Source: Erigeron canadensis (taxonomy: Eukaryota > Streptophyta > Magnoliopsida > Asterales > Asteraceae). From it: DNA of 64,000 nucleotides. The notes below the pieces were generated by a model. The model worked only from the letters and a program-made list of their open reading frames with translations, was not told the DNA's origin and did no database searches. Location: the NCBI RefSeq assembly GCF_010389155.1, contig NC_057763.1, positions 31,292,645-31,356,644 of the forward strand, written 5' to 3'. The position numbers were made by a program, and so were the translations under genes. Below, piece by piece: positions 12,220 through 24,830 of this stretch; position 1 is the first letter of the stretch, and each line of letters begins with the position of its first letter.

Positions 12220-13755
12220 CTACATTAACCATGTCGCTATTTCTAATATACTCGTAATAGCCGCCATCGTGCTAACTGTGCCGATGTATGCCGACTTCCA
12301 CTTCTTAATAGGGTCCAAGATATCAAGTCCTATGAAGACGTTGAAGCTCAATATGATTACCAAACATCCAAAAAGCCGGTGACAGAATTTCCAACAAGTT
12401 CTGAATTCGCTCGTTTCTTTAGGCCTCATTTTCAGAGCAAGAACCTACAATAGTTGCAACCAAATAACAATCTGTTAGGCGAAATACACAAAAAATTAAA
12501 TAACAAAATATCAAACATATGGAAAATTCATTTGTTCCGCTAGTCAATTAATGTGATCAGCCTACATCGTAGTAGAACCCAAGCTACGCTGCCCTAAGTA
12601 CAAAAATAGGCAGCATGATAAAATCTCGAGACAGATCGTTCAGAATTCTACTATATTTGGGGATATTGACTAAAAAAATGGTTCATTAGATGTGCAGACA
12701 TTATGTTAAGTTAATTGCAAGCAAATGTTAAAAAAGAAATATTGGTTATACCTGAAGTGTTCCAAACACAAACATGGTGATTCCAATATTTCTGTGAACT
12801 TTGTGTGTGGATCCAGCCGAGGCACCACCAAGCTTGAGGCCAGTGGCCCATCCAGCAACTCCAAGAACATAGGCGATTGTTTGTATTGTAACATGGAAGT
12901 AAAACCCAAACTTTTTTTCTACTTTATCATCTGCAAAAAACCAAGGTCTTTTTTTCTTTTTCATCATATATCTAGCAGTTACAACTCCGATTGGCATTAA
13001 TATTCCCCAACTAATCGCACACAATACTCCGTGAGTCTGTCAACAATAATTTACCATCAGTATATTTATCAAAATATATATGCATATAATGGATATTTTT
13101 GACTATATGTGTGAATATGATTACCAAAATAACAGCGACTTACATTTTTCAGGCGTTGTCGTGAGCCGTCAACGCTACCACCAGCACCAGTCTGGCTGGT
13201 TGAAAAGTCAACCATTCCAATAGAACTCCGGCTAGCCGTGTCCAAAGCATGAGTAGCGGGGACACCATTAGTAACCGGACCCACTTGCCAAACTTGGTTA
13301 AAGTTAGTTGACCCATTAGGCAAAACCAAAGTAGCATAAATAATCACATCACCACCAACTCTCTCAGCCCTGATCGCCGGAACATCAAAGCTCAACGCAC
13401 TTCGTTGCAAAGTTGTTGCATTCCCTTCTACGGATGAAGTATAAGCTTCAATTGACCCATTTGGGGTTGGTAAAGCAACAAGGGCTTGAGCATTAATCAT
13501 GCCCGACCCACGAATGTTAAGTGCCCAAGCAACCCATTGATACATGGTGGAGCCCGTGTGGCGAAAAGCCACGTCCACGGTTCCATTAGTGTTGTAATAG
13601 TTCCAGTGAAGGTGGGAGTTTAAAACAGGTAAAGAAACACATGATGCGTATGTTGTGTTACTTGAAAAAGTATATGTTCTACATCTTTCAGCATAAGAAA
13701 CTGCAATATTTGATATGAATATCAAAAGCAGCAAATTTAAGATTTTACAACCCAT
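12220..13755 (-). CDS. Cytochrome b561 and DOMON domain protein (copy 1, shortened tail)
   Basis: A predicted plasma-membrane b-type cytochrome with an outer DOMON heme domain, a class thought to pass electrons (for example from ascorbate) across the membrane. Exons are 13755-13144, 13036-12752 and 12444-12220, phase 0, 373 aa. A signal peptide (residues 1-22, MGCKILN...SYA) is followed by the DOMON domain in exon 1, with the conserved Met (GSGMINAQAL) and His (PATHAL) that serve as heme ligands in AIR12-type proteins. Exons 2-3 form the b561 part with hydrophobic segments and four histidines placed as in the family: THG, FHVTIQ, VHRNIG and CHRLFG. The frame stops at TWLM, while copy 2 continues with a basic tail of about 29 residues; a deletion appears to have removed it. 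The cysteines around the fourth His (FCHRLFGC) differ from copy 2 (FYHQGLGY). Confidence 0.9.
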
Positions 13756-13904
13756 TTGGAAAATAAATAATATTTTTGGGTTTTGGAAATCAAGACTAGT
13801 TGATGTGCAAAGACAGGGGAACAAAGAAAAACTAGTTAAAGTAATTTGGTTCTTTCCATTATTGGGAAAGTTGTGTGTGGTTCGAAGAGAAAATTTCTAT
13901 CTAT

Positions 13905-13913
13905 CATATATAG
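13905..13913 (-). promoter_or_regulatory. TATA box of CYBDOM copy 1
   Basis: CTATATATG on the minus strand, about 150 bp upstream of the ATG. The surrounding sequence is conserved upstream of copy 2 (TTGTGTGTGGTT-GAAGAGAAA-TTCTATCT), so the promoter was duplicated with the gene. The transcription start is expected near 13875. Confidence 0.6.
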
Positions 13914-14401
13914 ATACATGCAGATCGAAGAAGCAAAGTGTGGTTGAAGGAGGAAAACTCCCGGAAGCAGTAATGTGATAAGAGAGAAATATTATGTTTG
14001 AGGAGAAGCAATTCATGATTTCAAACAAAACAAAGTTGTCTATTTCATTAGCAAATGCTTACATTTAATTAAATTAACAAGACTCTAATAAACTTGCCCG
14101 CTAAAACTAACAACTTAAAACTACGTATTGACTATTGACTTAGAATGCTACAGTTTCAGTCCCTCAATTTATTATATTTGTTCAAACTGTGTTCAAACTT
14201 TAATTATATATATATATATATATATGTAACAATTGACCTCCCATTAATTAACAATGTTTTTTTCATCTCAGAAACTGAAATGAAAAAGTCTGCACTTCAT
14301 ATCTTCCAAGAACTCCCAAAAGCTTTGGATTCCTTCTTGATCACTTGTTTAGTTATTTTGAGAGTATAAGTTAATTTGAGCTGTTTTATTTTATTTTGTG
14401 A

Positions 14402-15200
14402 AACTTTAATTTGTTCCTTTCACATTTTCACGTAAGGATGTCCAATATTTCCGAATCCGCAATCCGAATCCCGAACACCCAATTCAAAATTATCCGAAAA
14501 TGATATTAGTATGTATTTTGAGGGTATAGTACAAGTTAAATTAAAGAACTAGCTCTTGACTAAACCTATTGCTGATTAAAAACTTTGTTGTCAAAAAAAA
14601 AGCTTTTTGAAATAGTATTATTTGACAAATTTAGTTAATTTAGAAGCAATGTAATTTACTTGGAGTAACTAACTTTTAAAAACTAGATCGAGTTTAGAAT
14701 GAGCTTCATTTTGATGTTTTTTAATTGTCCATACAAATTTTGGGGTCAATGTTGCTGAAACTGAAGTCGTCGCTCCATCTGTCAGAGCACACCAAGTGCT
14801 CCTTCAAAACCTCAATTGACCCCAGTTGATTATTTGGTCAATGTGAAGAGCAACTAATTAATGATAGCGAATGTACGTATTATGTGGTGATGATACAATT
14901 CTTTTGCATCTTCTTGGTAGCTAGCTAGGTTGTTTATGAGAGATCATATATAGTATTGAAACACTAGGTCCATGTCCATCTACAGCTTTGCCACTTGATC
15001 GATGTTAGATATTGTCCATGTCCTAACCAGCCAGTGCCACATATACTTTTCATCCAAATTAGATGCTTAGAATAGAAGCCAACATTCCACCAATATGGAC
15101 AAAGATACTAATTTGTTCCTTTCACAGTTTCACGTAGGGGTGTTCAAAATAATCCGGATCTATAATCAGAAAACCCCGAAAACACGATTCAAAGTTATCA
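14402..15200. repeat. Direct repeat pair, ~100 bp, at 14402-14510 and 15104-15200
   Basis: Both copies contain TAATTTGTTCCTTTCACA, then TTTCACGTA, then a (A/G)GG(A/G)TGT(C/T)CAA motif and a run of CCGAATCCG/CCGGATC words. The second part looks like a hAT-type MITE start of the TAGGGGTGTTCAA kind. The segment between the copies holds a long AT microsatellite at its left margin (about 14206-14225) but no gene. Confidence 0.5.
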
Positions 15201-15300
15201 GAAAATTTGGATATCCTAATTTTCAGATATCCAAAAATCGGATTTTTGGATTTGGATACCAGATGGACTTTCCAAAAAATTCAGATATTCAAAAATCCAA

Positions 15301-18300
15301 TGTAACACCCATCGTTAAAATCCTAGATTTTTCAAATCTTTGCTTAATGGCGTTTAACTTTTCGAGAAAATAAACATTTATAACTTGCCCCATCCGTAAC
15401 GGATAGTACCTTGTATTAAATGGTGTTACGAACTTGTATCGTCACAATAGTATAAGAAAATCCAAGTCTAGCATCAACATACAAGCCAACATAAACACAT
15501 ATAACTTAAGTCTTAATAAATGAAGCCAATCAACATAATGGCTAATAATAAAAGTCTATGCGGTGGGAAAACTAAAAAGTCTTTTTTATTTTTCTACCCG
15601 ACTCACCAAGCTAAGCCTTTCACTAAGCTCACGTGTGCTTATCCTGAAGACTCAACATTTTCAAGAAAAAAAAAAAAAAAACAAGTGGTACCTTAAAAAG
15701 CTAAGTAAGATAACATAAACTTGAAAACATTTGTCATTTCATAATATATTAACAAAAACGTGTCATATTAGTTATTATCAAATACAATACATAACACACT
15801 GTAAGCATGTCACATTAGGATGATCATATTCCTAAACGTGCCTAACTTTACTTCCATATCATCGTATTCCTAAACATGCCTAAACCTAGGCTAAGTGACT
15901 TATGCCAATTACATAGAGATATGTGGGGTCGTGTGCAGGCGGTCATAGACCGTACATGGAGTCCTCAAATCCGGCATGAGTTGGTCCATCGACATCTTTA
16001 AGAAAAGACATGTCAATCCAACTGAATAAACAATTCATGCCTCTATGCATTGGTGGTTAGTTACTCCACCCGGAATACTCAAACGTAACTATGTCACGAT
16101 AGGTATCATGATTCCCAACCACGTGACCACATACACATTAACTCCTTGGAACTAGCATGGGTTAAGCTTGACACAACATCTTAAGTATGCTCGAGACTTC
16201 TAATCTTTATTAGCTTAGGCTAACTTTCACCTAAACTAATAACATATATCATTTTTTACTTTAGAGCTCTTAATTGTGCACGTGTCATAGAATTCCTATT
16301 CATATGTCTAGTGACTAGGTGTTCAAGTCATGCAGACAATCATAAGCATACACTTTCATCATTACATAACATATACATATCGTCATTATAGCATAACAGG
16401 CATAATCAAATAACTCATAATAACCTCCCATCCATTTCCATAAACATACAAGCATGTGTTACATTCATTTGGGGGGGGGGGGGATCTTATAATAACTATG
16501 CTTTGGTGTATCTCATGTGACGAAAAATGTTATCTTATCTCAATAACAAAGTACTAACAAAATCTCACACTAATCAAGACTCAATAGTGAATACTCAAAC
16601 CTTTGGAGCGTACGATGTATAAAAGAGTCCATTTAATTGATAATCCACTAAGTTTCTTTTAGCATATACTCACTATCATTGTCTTTTAATAAAAGACTCG
16701 AGATCATGTTTTATTAGTATATTTAACACTTTAAAATACTAACCATTATTCAATAACTTTTAATCTAGAGCTTTTTTTTTTTGAAAAGTATCTCAACTTG
16801 TCACTTTTTACTTTATTGAGGATCGAACAAAAAAAAGTCCTATTTTGGGGACAAAAACCGGCTAAAACACCTTTGTTGGGTTTTTACCGGCTAAGTGACA
16901 TTTTTACCCGGTTATACATTTTAATATTCATGTGGACCCCACTTTTTCAAAATATCATTTGCAGTATCTATTTGATCTGGTATGTTTTTCAGAATATCAT
17001 TTGCATATATATATATATACCTAAAGGCAAATCAAAAGGCAAAATCATCATCATTATCAGAATATCATTTCACATCATTATCATCATTATTCACACATCT
17101 CTCAAGCATATTTAGTATATACATATCAAATTTATATAATACATATATGCCTATATGTATAACACTTGCAGGCATCATCTCTCTCTCTCTCTCTCTTTCC
17201 ACTTTTCTGATTCCGGCCACCCCACTGTCGGACCACTCCTTGCCAGAAAAACGAAATGCACCTCAAAACACTACAAATGTCCACTCAAATTCACCCCAAC
17301 CCCCCATTTTTTAGAAATTCTTTCTTTTGTAATTCCAATTCATACGCCCATAAATCTTCGTTAATTTTTGATAATTTGTCAGAAAATTTTGTGGGTTTCA
17401 CTTTAATTCACCAACCAACCAAGTAAACAAGCAAAATAATATAAGTAATAGCCCAAAGAGTCAAGAAAAAGAGAGAGGCAGAAGAGAGACATGTTATTTG
17501 TTAAACCTCTAGCCATCAATGTCGACCAAGAGGATCTGGCCATACTCTCCAACGACTTTTTTTTTTCCTAGCGATGTAGGTGAAACAAACATGATAAAAT
17601 GGATCAGGGATTTAGGTGAAGCTAACTAAGAATAAACACTAACAGCCACAATCACCGAATATACATTTAGGGCACATTTGGTAAGGAGAAATTCAAATAA
17701 ATGAAATGTAGCTGAGAAATGAAATAGAGAGAAATGAAATTGGTTGAAAAATTATTTAATTTCTTTTGTTTGGTAGTGACAAGAAATCAATTTCATTGTT
17801 TGGTAGACCAAGGTAGAGAAATGAAATTGAGTTTGATTACAATTTTTTGTAAAATTATTTTTCTTTAACATTGCTCCTATTATGTTTTAAAAAAACAAAA
17901 TCACATACAAAGTAATATTAAACCTTGAAACATCCCATACAAATTTCAATGTCATAATATCTTAGCAGCTCAGCACTAATACATGGCTAAAGTGGTAGAA
18001 TAACCACGATGATTAAATAGAATACATTAGCATGTAAAAATGCATCTTCAAGGTTCAAAGTTGTAGATCACAACTCCATTGCAATATTGCATAACACGTC
18101 ATTTACATACTACTATGTACAAAATAAAGTCAACAACCAACACCAAAAACAAAACCATGTAACCAAATCGCAACAGCTTTATGAAACCAGCCGCTCCATT
18201 ATTCCTCCAGTGCTCAGCGGTCAAAAGAAAACTCCTCAAACTCTGAATCCACAAGTATGAGAGAACTTTCACCTCCTCTACGACCTTCGATAGCCTTTGG

Positions 18301-20413
18301 CTAGATGCTATTCAAAACAGTGTCGTTTCTCGCATTACAAATACTCCAAACTGTTATTGGAATTACCCTTTTGAGAGCCTTTTTTCTCTTCTTTAATACT
18401 GGATACAAACTGATGAAAACGATAAGTTCTTCGAAACACCATCTAACTGAAAAACATGCCAAACTAATTCTATGTTTACTGGGGAAAAATCAAGTGTGGA
18501 GAAATTGCATATAAACCTAATCATAATCATACAAATATATTTAAATGGAAGTGAAACACTAAAACTAAACAATGGATTAGACAAATTCAAGAATTTTCAT
18601 CAACAAAAATCTCAAAATCACAAAATCGTGATTACAACTTAACTTACATGGAAAGAAAACAAGAAGACAAAGAACGCTCAATTCATCTAAAAAATTATTA
18701 GCAAAAGTAATCAATCGAGGTTCTCTTTGGCAAATAATCAAACATATGGTGGTCCATGTTTATTTTACGCATATCACTAGTGCAATTCATCTAAAAAATT
18801 ATTAGCCTTTAAATTGTGATTATTGCCAAAAGATGTTGGATCTGTTATTATCAAACCAAATACCAAAACCTAATTCCCAAATCATGGGCAAAAGCTAACA
18901 CATAAAATTAAATTTTGCCAAAAGATGTTCTTCTGGGTTGTTGTTTTTAAATAAATTAAAATAAACACAAAAAGTGACTGGTTACCTAATGAAAGACCCA
19001 ACAAAGGTGTTTTAGCCGGTTTTTGTCCCCAAAATAGAACATTTTTTCGATCCTCAATAAAGTAAAAGGTGACAAGTTGAGTTATATTCCAAGTAAAAAG
19101 CCCTTTAATCTATTAGTTTTCTTATATAACATGGCTAAAGCCACAAGGATCAATAATGACAACTTCAATCTTGAATCACAAAATTTTAAAATGACAATTT
19201 CAATCTATTATACTGCAAGGACCATATTTGTTTATTCAGAACTGCAAAGATTACAATAGTCAATTTCAAGACTACAGGGATCAAAATTGTCTTTTTCTAA
19301 AACATTAGGGACCATAACTGTCATATAAGAAACTATAAGGACTGAAAACGACAATGTAGTAACTACAGGGGCTAATAGTGTAACTTAGACAACATCATCA
19401 TGACAACATCAAGATGACATCAGCATGACATCAGCACAAATGGGACATGGTTGTCGACGGGCTTGAGCTACTCTTTGTTTTTTTTTCTTTTTTCAACCAT
19501 CAAAATGCTAAATATATATGAAACTTCAAAACATGATTACTACTTCGTTACTTAACGGATTTCAACAATTCTTTGACAAAATTTTAGTTTTTCATCAAAG
19601 AATATAAATCCATAAATATCTCATTTTATCTCTCTGCTTATTTATCAAACGACGAAAACCTTACAACACGTATATAAATTTTTAAATGAAATCCCTGATT
19701 CGTTATTCAACCAAATCAAGTGATTCTTTCAAATAACTACATAACATTAAAATACTTTAAAAAAATGATTTTACTGTACTCAATCCTTCTTATATATCTG
19801 TCATTATTGAGATCCTAAAATATCACCGAAAATGTTAATTTTTGGTTTGGGAATTTTTATACACAAGAAAGTATCATTTTATTGGACACATAAAGAACAA
19901 GAAAACGTTACCTACTGATTTCCAAGAAGTCATTCGTGAAATTTCGGAGGAAAAGATGGATAAATGAGACTCTTTAAAGAGTATGGGTTTATGGATTAGT
20001 GAAACTTATTAAATGATATGGAGAGTTAATATTGGTGCTATCAACCTTGGTAACCCGCAAAGACCGGAATTTATCTTTAAAGTTCGTTCATAAGGGTTGG
20101 GTTAAGCCCATTCAAACAAGCCCCAAAAGTCAGTTTAGCCTAAAAACTAAGGCCCGAAACTAATACATATGCTAACGGAAGACCAATTCACATCTTAGGC
20201 ACATAATGGTGAACCGACACACCATATTAGCATCACTTAACTTAATAACATCTTCACATATATGCACATTAATCATCATTTAACAACAAATTAATCACCT
20301 AATAATTAAAGAAACTAATGGCGCCAAAGATCAACTAACGGTCAAATGATAGAAATTGGTGATTGACCAACGACAATGTCAAGGTCAAAGATAGAAAAGT
20401 TTAGGATATTACA
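15301..20413. mobile_element. Probable solo LTR (Ty3 type) carrying a nested insertion
   Basis: The segment starts TGTAACACCC and ends GGATATTACA, an imperfect inverted end pair with TG...CA borders like the clear solo LTR at 23195-24830. The flanks are TCCAA (15296-15300) and TCCGA (20414-20418), a 5-bp target duplication with one mismatch. Inside are a 14-bp poly-G run (16471-16484), the nested TIR element at 16791-19082, and AT-rich filler with repeated TACAGGGA-type words at 19150-19390. No gag or pol frame was seen. Without the nest it would be about 2.8 kb, long for one LTR, so borders are tentative. Confidence 0.45.
16791..19082. mobile_element. DNA transposon with ~90-bp terminal inverted repeats, gene-like interior
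   Basis: The left end (TCTCAACTTGTCACTTTTTA..., 16791-16880) and the inverted right end (18990-19082) share about 90 bp, including CTTTATTGAGGATCGAA, TATTTTGGGGACAAAAACCG and GCTAAAACACCTTTGTTGGG. The target duplication is not clear; TA is possible. The 2.1-kb interior does not encode a recognisable transposase. From 17100 to 17570 it looks like a plant promoter and leader: a (CT)n tract at 17178-17200, then an ATG at 17491 opening MLFVKPLAINVDQEDLAILS before a stop. Around 18180-18310 the minus strand has another gene-like piece (RRGGESSLILVDSEFEEFSF). This suggests captured host sequence in a non-autonomous element. Confidence 0.65.
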
Positions 20414-21796
20414 TCCGAAATATCCGAAAACTTAATACTTGACCATTGGATTTTGGGGTTTACTGTGTTTTGTGTTTTTATACTTGGTCCCAAAATGCTT
20501 ACAAAAAAAACCCAATGTTTTCGGAACTTAACCTGACGTCGAACTAGGCATTTGGAGATTCAAGGTTCACCTAGTCTAACTGGCTGATCTCTGGACTTAA
20601 ACCCCAAGAGGCAACCTTCTTTACCAAATGGGCTAACCCTATATTGGAGAGGCATTGTCCTAGTAACACTAAAACTATACTGATACACCCATTTACGCAC
20701 TTAGTTCATTGCTGGTCGATACATTTTCAAAGGAAAAATAATGCATAACTTTAACACTGATACACATATTGAACCTAGTCATAACTTTAATGTGTTGACA
20801 CTTAGGTTAGCATATGATGTGTAATCGATTTCATCTCAGTAACCGAATCTTTTGAATTTGGATAACTAACGGACCATTGGTCCATCCAATCATCTCCACA
20901 CCAATAGGAAAAACCCATCATAAATGGCATTTAATCTCATTATTGAGGTCACTGGGTGCCTCACCTCAACCATGGACTAAAGATCATTAGCATTTTATCT
21001 CAGTTATGTATCAAAGTTATGTCTAAGACGCATAATATGTACAGTATGATACAACAAATTTAAAACTATAATGTGTAATCTTATGCTTCGGATAATTAAT
21101 TTAACGTGTACGCCTTAAAATTTATTGGTAAATTTTAAATTAGCATATTCACTCTCTTTTAACTCGATCTTAAAATAACGTGTATGAGTATATGTGTTAA
21201 AACTTAAAATAATAAAAATGTAACCCGTACTGTATTGGAAAATCATGAAATTAACTAAGACTATCCGAAGTGAGGCTTCCTCACTAGAGTGAGACTTGTG
21301 CCATGTGGTGCCCCGTCGGCATAGAGGAAGCCCCTCAAGATCTTTGGAGTGAGACTACCTTAAGAGTTACTTGGAAAAGTGAAAAGGCGGTTGCTTGGAA
21401 ATTGTGGTATCTGTGTAAAGTGAAACTAACAAAAAAAATGGAGTTGCCCAACTAGAATTGGACACCTTTGCTTGGAGTCGCGTGGCGGGCAATGTTAGCA
21501 GGCGTCATTAAAGGGACGAGGGGGGACGCTTTTTCCCATCAGCTTATAATGTTCGTTTGACAGAGTAGTTGTACGGGTTTTTTTACTAATACTACATATT
21601 AGAAAATTAAATAACTATTCGAAATACAAATAACATTCGAATAAACTTCTAAATGTATCAAGTAGAGTCCTTAGCAGCTAATTGAGTTGCCAATGCGATG
21701 CCGAATGCTGGAAACTGGTATTGCCAATGCTCAAGGCGAGACATTTTCTGTAGAGAAAGTGAGTTCTATATGTCGATCAGATTCTATGGGAGCATG
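20414..21796. other. Spacer with old repeat DNA
   Basis: No gene supported. The start resembles the continuation of the CCGGAT-rich MITE interrupted at 15300. Around 21265-21420 there is a slightly GC-richer block with GTGAGGCTTCCTCACTAGAGTGAGAC repeated in part, of unknown type. Confidence 0.35.
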
Positions 21797-22355
21797 CAGG
21801 ACCGGCTTAACCCTTTTGGTGGCTCTAAGCGAGACTAATACGGGGGCCTTTTTTCTAAAGCTTTGTACAAAAACCGTTTCATATGTCTAAACCAGCTTTT
21901 TAATTTCAAAGCCAATTTATATCACACCAAGTAATGTAAAAACTCAAAACATTCTATTAAATTAAAGTATAATTAAAACTTATATTCTTGAAAAAGTATA
22001 ATTAAAATTAGTTGCAAGAAAATACTTAGCAAAATTGTGTTGTGTATTATAGAGATAAACTCAAAACGTTCTATTAGATTAAATTGAACATTAATTTTTT
22101 TTGTACCAAAGTTAAGAAAAAAGGTGCCAAAAAGTCAATTAATCTATTAAACTAAAATTCAAAACTAAAAAGTCGATCAATTTATTAAACTGGAGGTGGT
22201 TTAGGTAGGATACAGAAAGCACATTAAGCACAAGCCCAAAACAAATTATAAGCCCAAAACAAGAGTAAAGGGCCGGCTTGAAAATTTCAGGGGCCCATAA
22301 CATCTGGGGGCCTTAAACAGCCGCCTAGCCCACTAATACTATTGGGCCGGCTCTG
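21797..22355. mobile_element. hAT-type non-autonomous transposon, 559 bp
   Basis: Bounded by an exact 8-bp target duplication, GGAGCATG, at 21789-21796 and 22356-22363. The ends are CAGGACCGGC and GCCGGCTCTG; inverted, the right end reads CAGAGCCGGC, so the terminal repeats match in 8 of 10 bases. An 8-bp duplication and a CAG start are diagnostic of hAT elements. There is no transposase frame. GC-rich ends (GGGGGCC, GGGGCCC) flank an AT-rich middle. Confidence 0.88.
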
Positions 22356-22476
22356 GGAGCATGAACCCATCATTTTTAGTTTCAAAGATAGGATTCTATT
22401 TTCCGCTGTATGACTTGATTGGCAGAAGTTGTAGATTTTGAATCGAGAGGACACTCTACATGGACTGAACTTATAA

Positions 22477-22762
22477 GACTATCTCCAATGGGGATGTTTT
22501 TGGGCGCCCTTGGGTGCCCTTAGGTACATTTGGATATCCTTTGCGGTTGAAGCTTGTCCAAAACTAAAGATTTTTTTATGCATGTCCTTACCCAAGGGCA
22601 TGCCCTTAGGTGCCCTTACTTATATTTTTTTTTGGTTTTAGTGAAGTTAAAGGATATGTAAGGATGTTTGTATGGTTGGAGATAAAATTATAGGATTTTA
22701 AGGATTTATAAGGATATGTAAGGATATGATGTGGCAGCTCAAGGACGCCTATGGAAATAGCG
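22477..22762. mobile_element. Harbinger-like MITE, 286 bp, TAA target duplication
   Basis: Ends are GACTATCTCCAATGG and CCTATGGAAATAGCG, an imperfect inverted pair, flanked by TAA at 22474-22476 and 22763-22765. Internal GGGTGCCCTTAGG and GGATATGTAAGGAT words repeat. The 99-aa open frame on the minus strand that overlaps it is a by-product of the repeat. The same end style appears at 61778-62098. Confidence 0.7.
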
Positions 22763-23194
22763 TAAGGGGTATATATGATTATGGGGTCAAAGAAGGGTTG
22801 CAAAGATGATGTTTTGAGTCTAAAAGGATGATGTAGTGGCACAAGAGGAAGAGGGCCAGTTTCGAGTTTAAGGTAATAAAAGGTTGTAGATTTGCTTGGC
22901 TTCAAGTGCTTGTGTATGCTTACTTGTTTTGACTTTCTGTGTCTACTTTATTGTATTGTATTGGTGGCTTTGTTTTCTTTCTAGTTTCGATATGAGCCTC
23001 GCAGATGTTGCAAAGTTCTAACAACTTCTTGTATACAAGTCATAAGATTCATTGGGACACTTTTTGGATCGAGACCAAATACCCATTCAACAAATTGCAA
23101 ATCTCATAATATTCAACATTCTTAATCGTCTTCAAGACTTATGCATGAGAATGACTCGTTAGAGATGACAAATCTGAGACTAAATCAAACAAAC

Positions 23195-24830
23195 TGTAAC
23201 GACTCAAACACAAAACGACAAACTTATTTGATTTGACTTATTATTTTTTTAAAAATTTTGGCATATCCTATCCGTAAAATCATGTATCTAACCTGTATTT
23301 TCAAACTAGTTTAACTATCAAGCTTACTAAACACAACTTTAAAGATAACATTACATGTCAAAAATACATTTTGACTAAAACATACAAACTAGTCTAATGT
23401 TCAAATCAATACATAATACAACCATAATTTTATCATTTGACCGATAGTTTCTTAAACTAAAACTTGACCAAATTACAACTCAAAAGACAACACTTTCAAA
23501 ATATCTGATCAAGAGCTTGGTTATTAAAAGGGATTAACTAACACCAAATTTACACTACCTTTACTTCAAATGCTCTAGCTAATTACTCCAACTTGGGTTT
23601 GTCTTTTGATCCTCTTAAACCTATAAAATATAAACAACTAAAAAGATAAGCAATTTCGCTTAGTGAGTACAAAATACAATTATGCAAGTTATCATCATAT
23701 CAATTATCTTGGGCTAGCACAATCATAACACTTTATCATATTACTTGAACTACTTGTACTAGCTAACTAACAAGCATATGGATCCATAACTGCTATTTAA
23801 CTCTACCTACAAGAATTTAATCAAATTCTTTTAATCAAATTCTTGTAGTCTTAAACTCTACCTACAAGAGTTAAATTAAAAGTCAACTCTTGTAGTCTTA
23901 ACTTTAACTACCTACAAGAATGGACAACGCCAACTCTTGTAGTCTAACTGTAAACATAAATATACTTTGCACTCACCTTATTAACGACAACTTACAATTA
24001 ATCCTTAAGATAAATCGAACTCAAAACCTATTACAATGGCAAAATACATGATTACTTATATAGCTTACTTAACTTTCCAACTAACCCATAACATACATAT
24101 ATTGTTGTGTTTGGCTAAATACATAATACACTTTTCTTATAAAATTCTCAAGTACATAATATAACTTTACTATACTATCACTTAACAATATATCTTTATT
24201 ATCTCAAATCTTAATTTCAAATGTTAACCAAACAACAACAATAACAATTATAATAATATGGGTTTCTATAAAAATTCTTAAAAGAATGATGATAATAATT
24301 TTATTACCATCATGTGTTAAACATATAAATATTAAAAATTATTAATAACTTTACCTTCATTTGAATTAACTATAAATACTAGCTAGCTACACTTGAAATC
24401 CTCGATTCTTTCTTGATAAACCCTAAATAAAATCCATCCATGCTTCTCTTACATCATTCAAAGATATATTATTATTATTATTGATGTTGTAGAATTAGAG
24501 TGTTAATTATGATGAGAAGAAAGTGAATTAGTAATTAAGATCCATGTACTTCGACTTTGCTCGTTCTTTTCTTCCAGGCGGTTGGAAGCTTCACGCCACA
24601 CACACTACCACTAATTACTAGTGATTTCTAATATATCAATTGTTTTAATTAAAATTAAAGGTATTATATACTACTAGTTACACTTTAACCCTTATACTTT
24701 ATTTAACTTTCTATTTAGATACTATCATTTTAACCCTTATACTTTAATTAAAATAACTCATTTATCATTACTAACTATAAAATATAATATCTTACTTAAA
24801 ATATTACCGTTTAAACATCGGAGTGTTACA
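23195..24830. mobile_element. Solo LTR, 1636 bp, with perfect 5-bp target duplication
   Basis: Starts TGTAACGACTC, ends GGAGTGTTACA (inverse TGTAACACTCC), and is flanked by CAAAC at 23190-23194 and 24831-24835. No internal coding domain or second LTR exists, so it is a solo LTR left by recombination. It landed immediately beside the 3' flank of CYBDOM copy 2. A motif like TTTCGCTTAGTGAGTA (about 23655) recurs near 38445, pointing to a related element there. Confidence 0.82.
23807..23942. repeat. Three consecutive hairpins sharing one stem
   Basis: Three inverted repeats follow one another: 23807-23848, 23862-23895 and 23912-23942. Each opens with CTACAAGA(A/G) and closes with (C/T)TCTTGTAG, and they differ in loop length (about 24, 16 and 13 nt between the shared 9-nt arms). 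They lie inside the solo LTR. Confidence 0.85.

Noticed and set aside
17491..17571. Small gene starting MLFVKPLAINVDQEDLA
   Set aside because: 26 codons then a stop, no convincing downstream exon; treated as captured sequence inside the TIR element and not as a gene.
22606..22905. 99-aa minus-strand open frame
   Set aside because: Covers the Harbinger-like MITE and its repeated GGATATGTAAGG words; repeat-derived.
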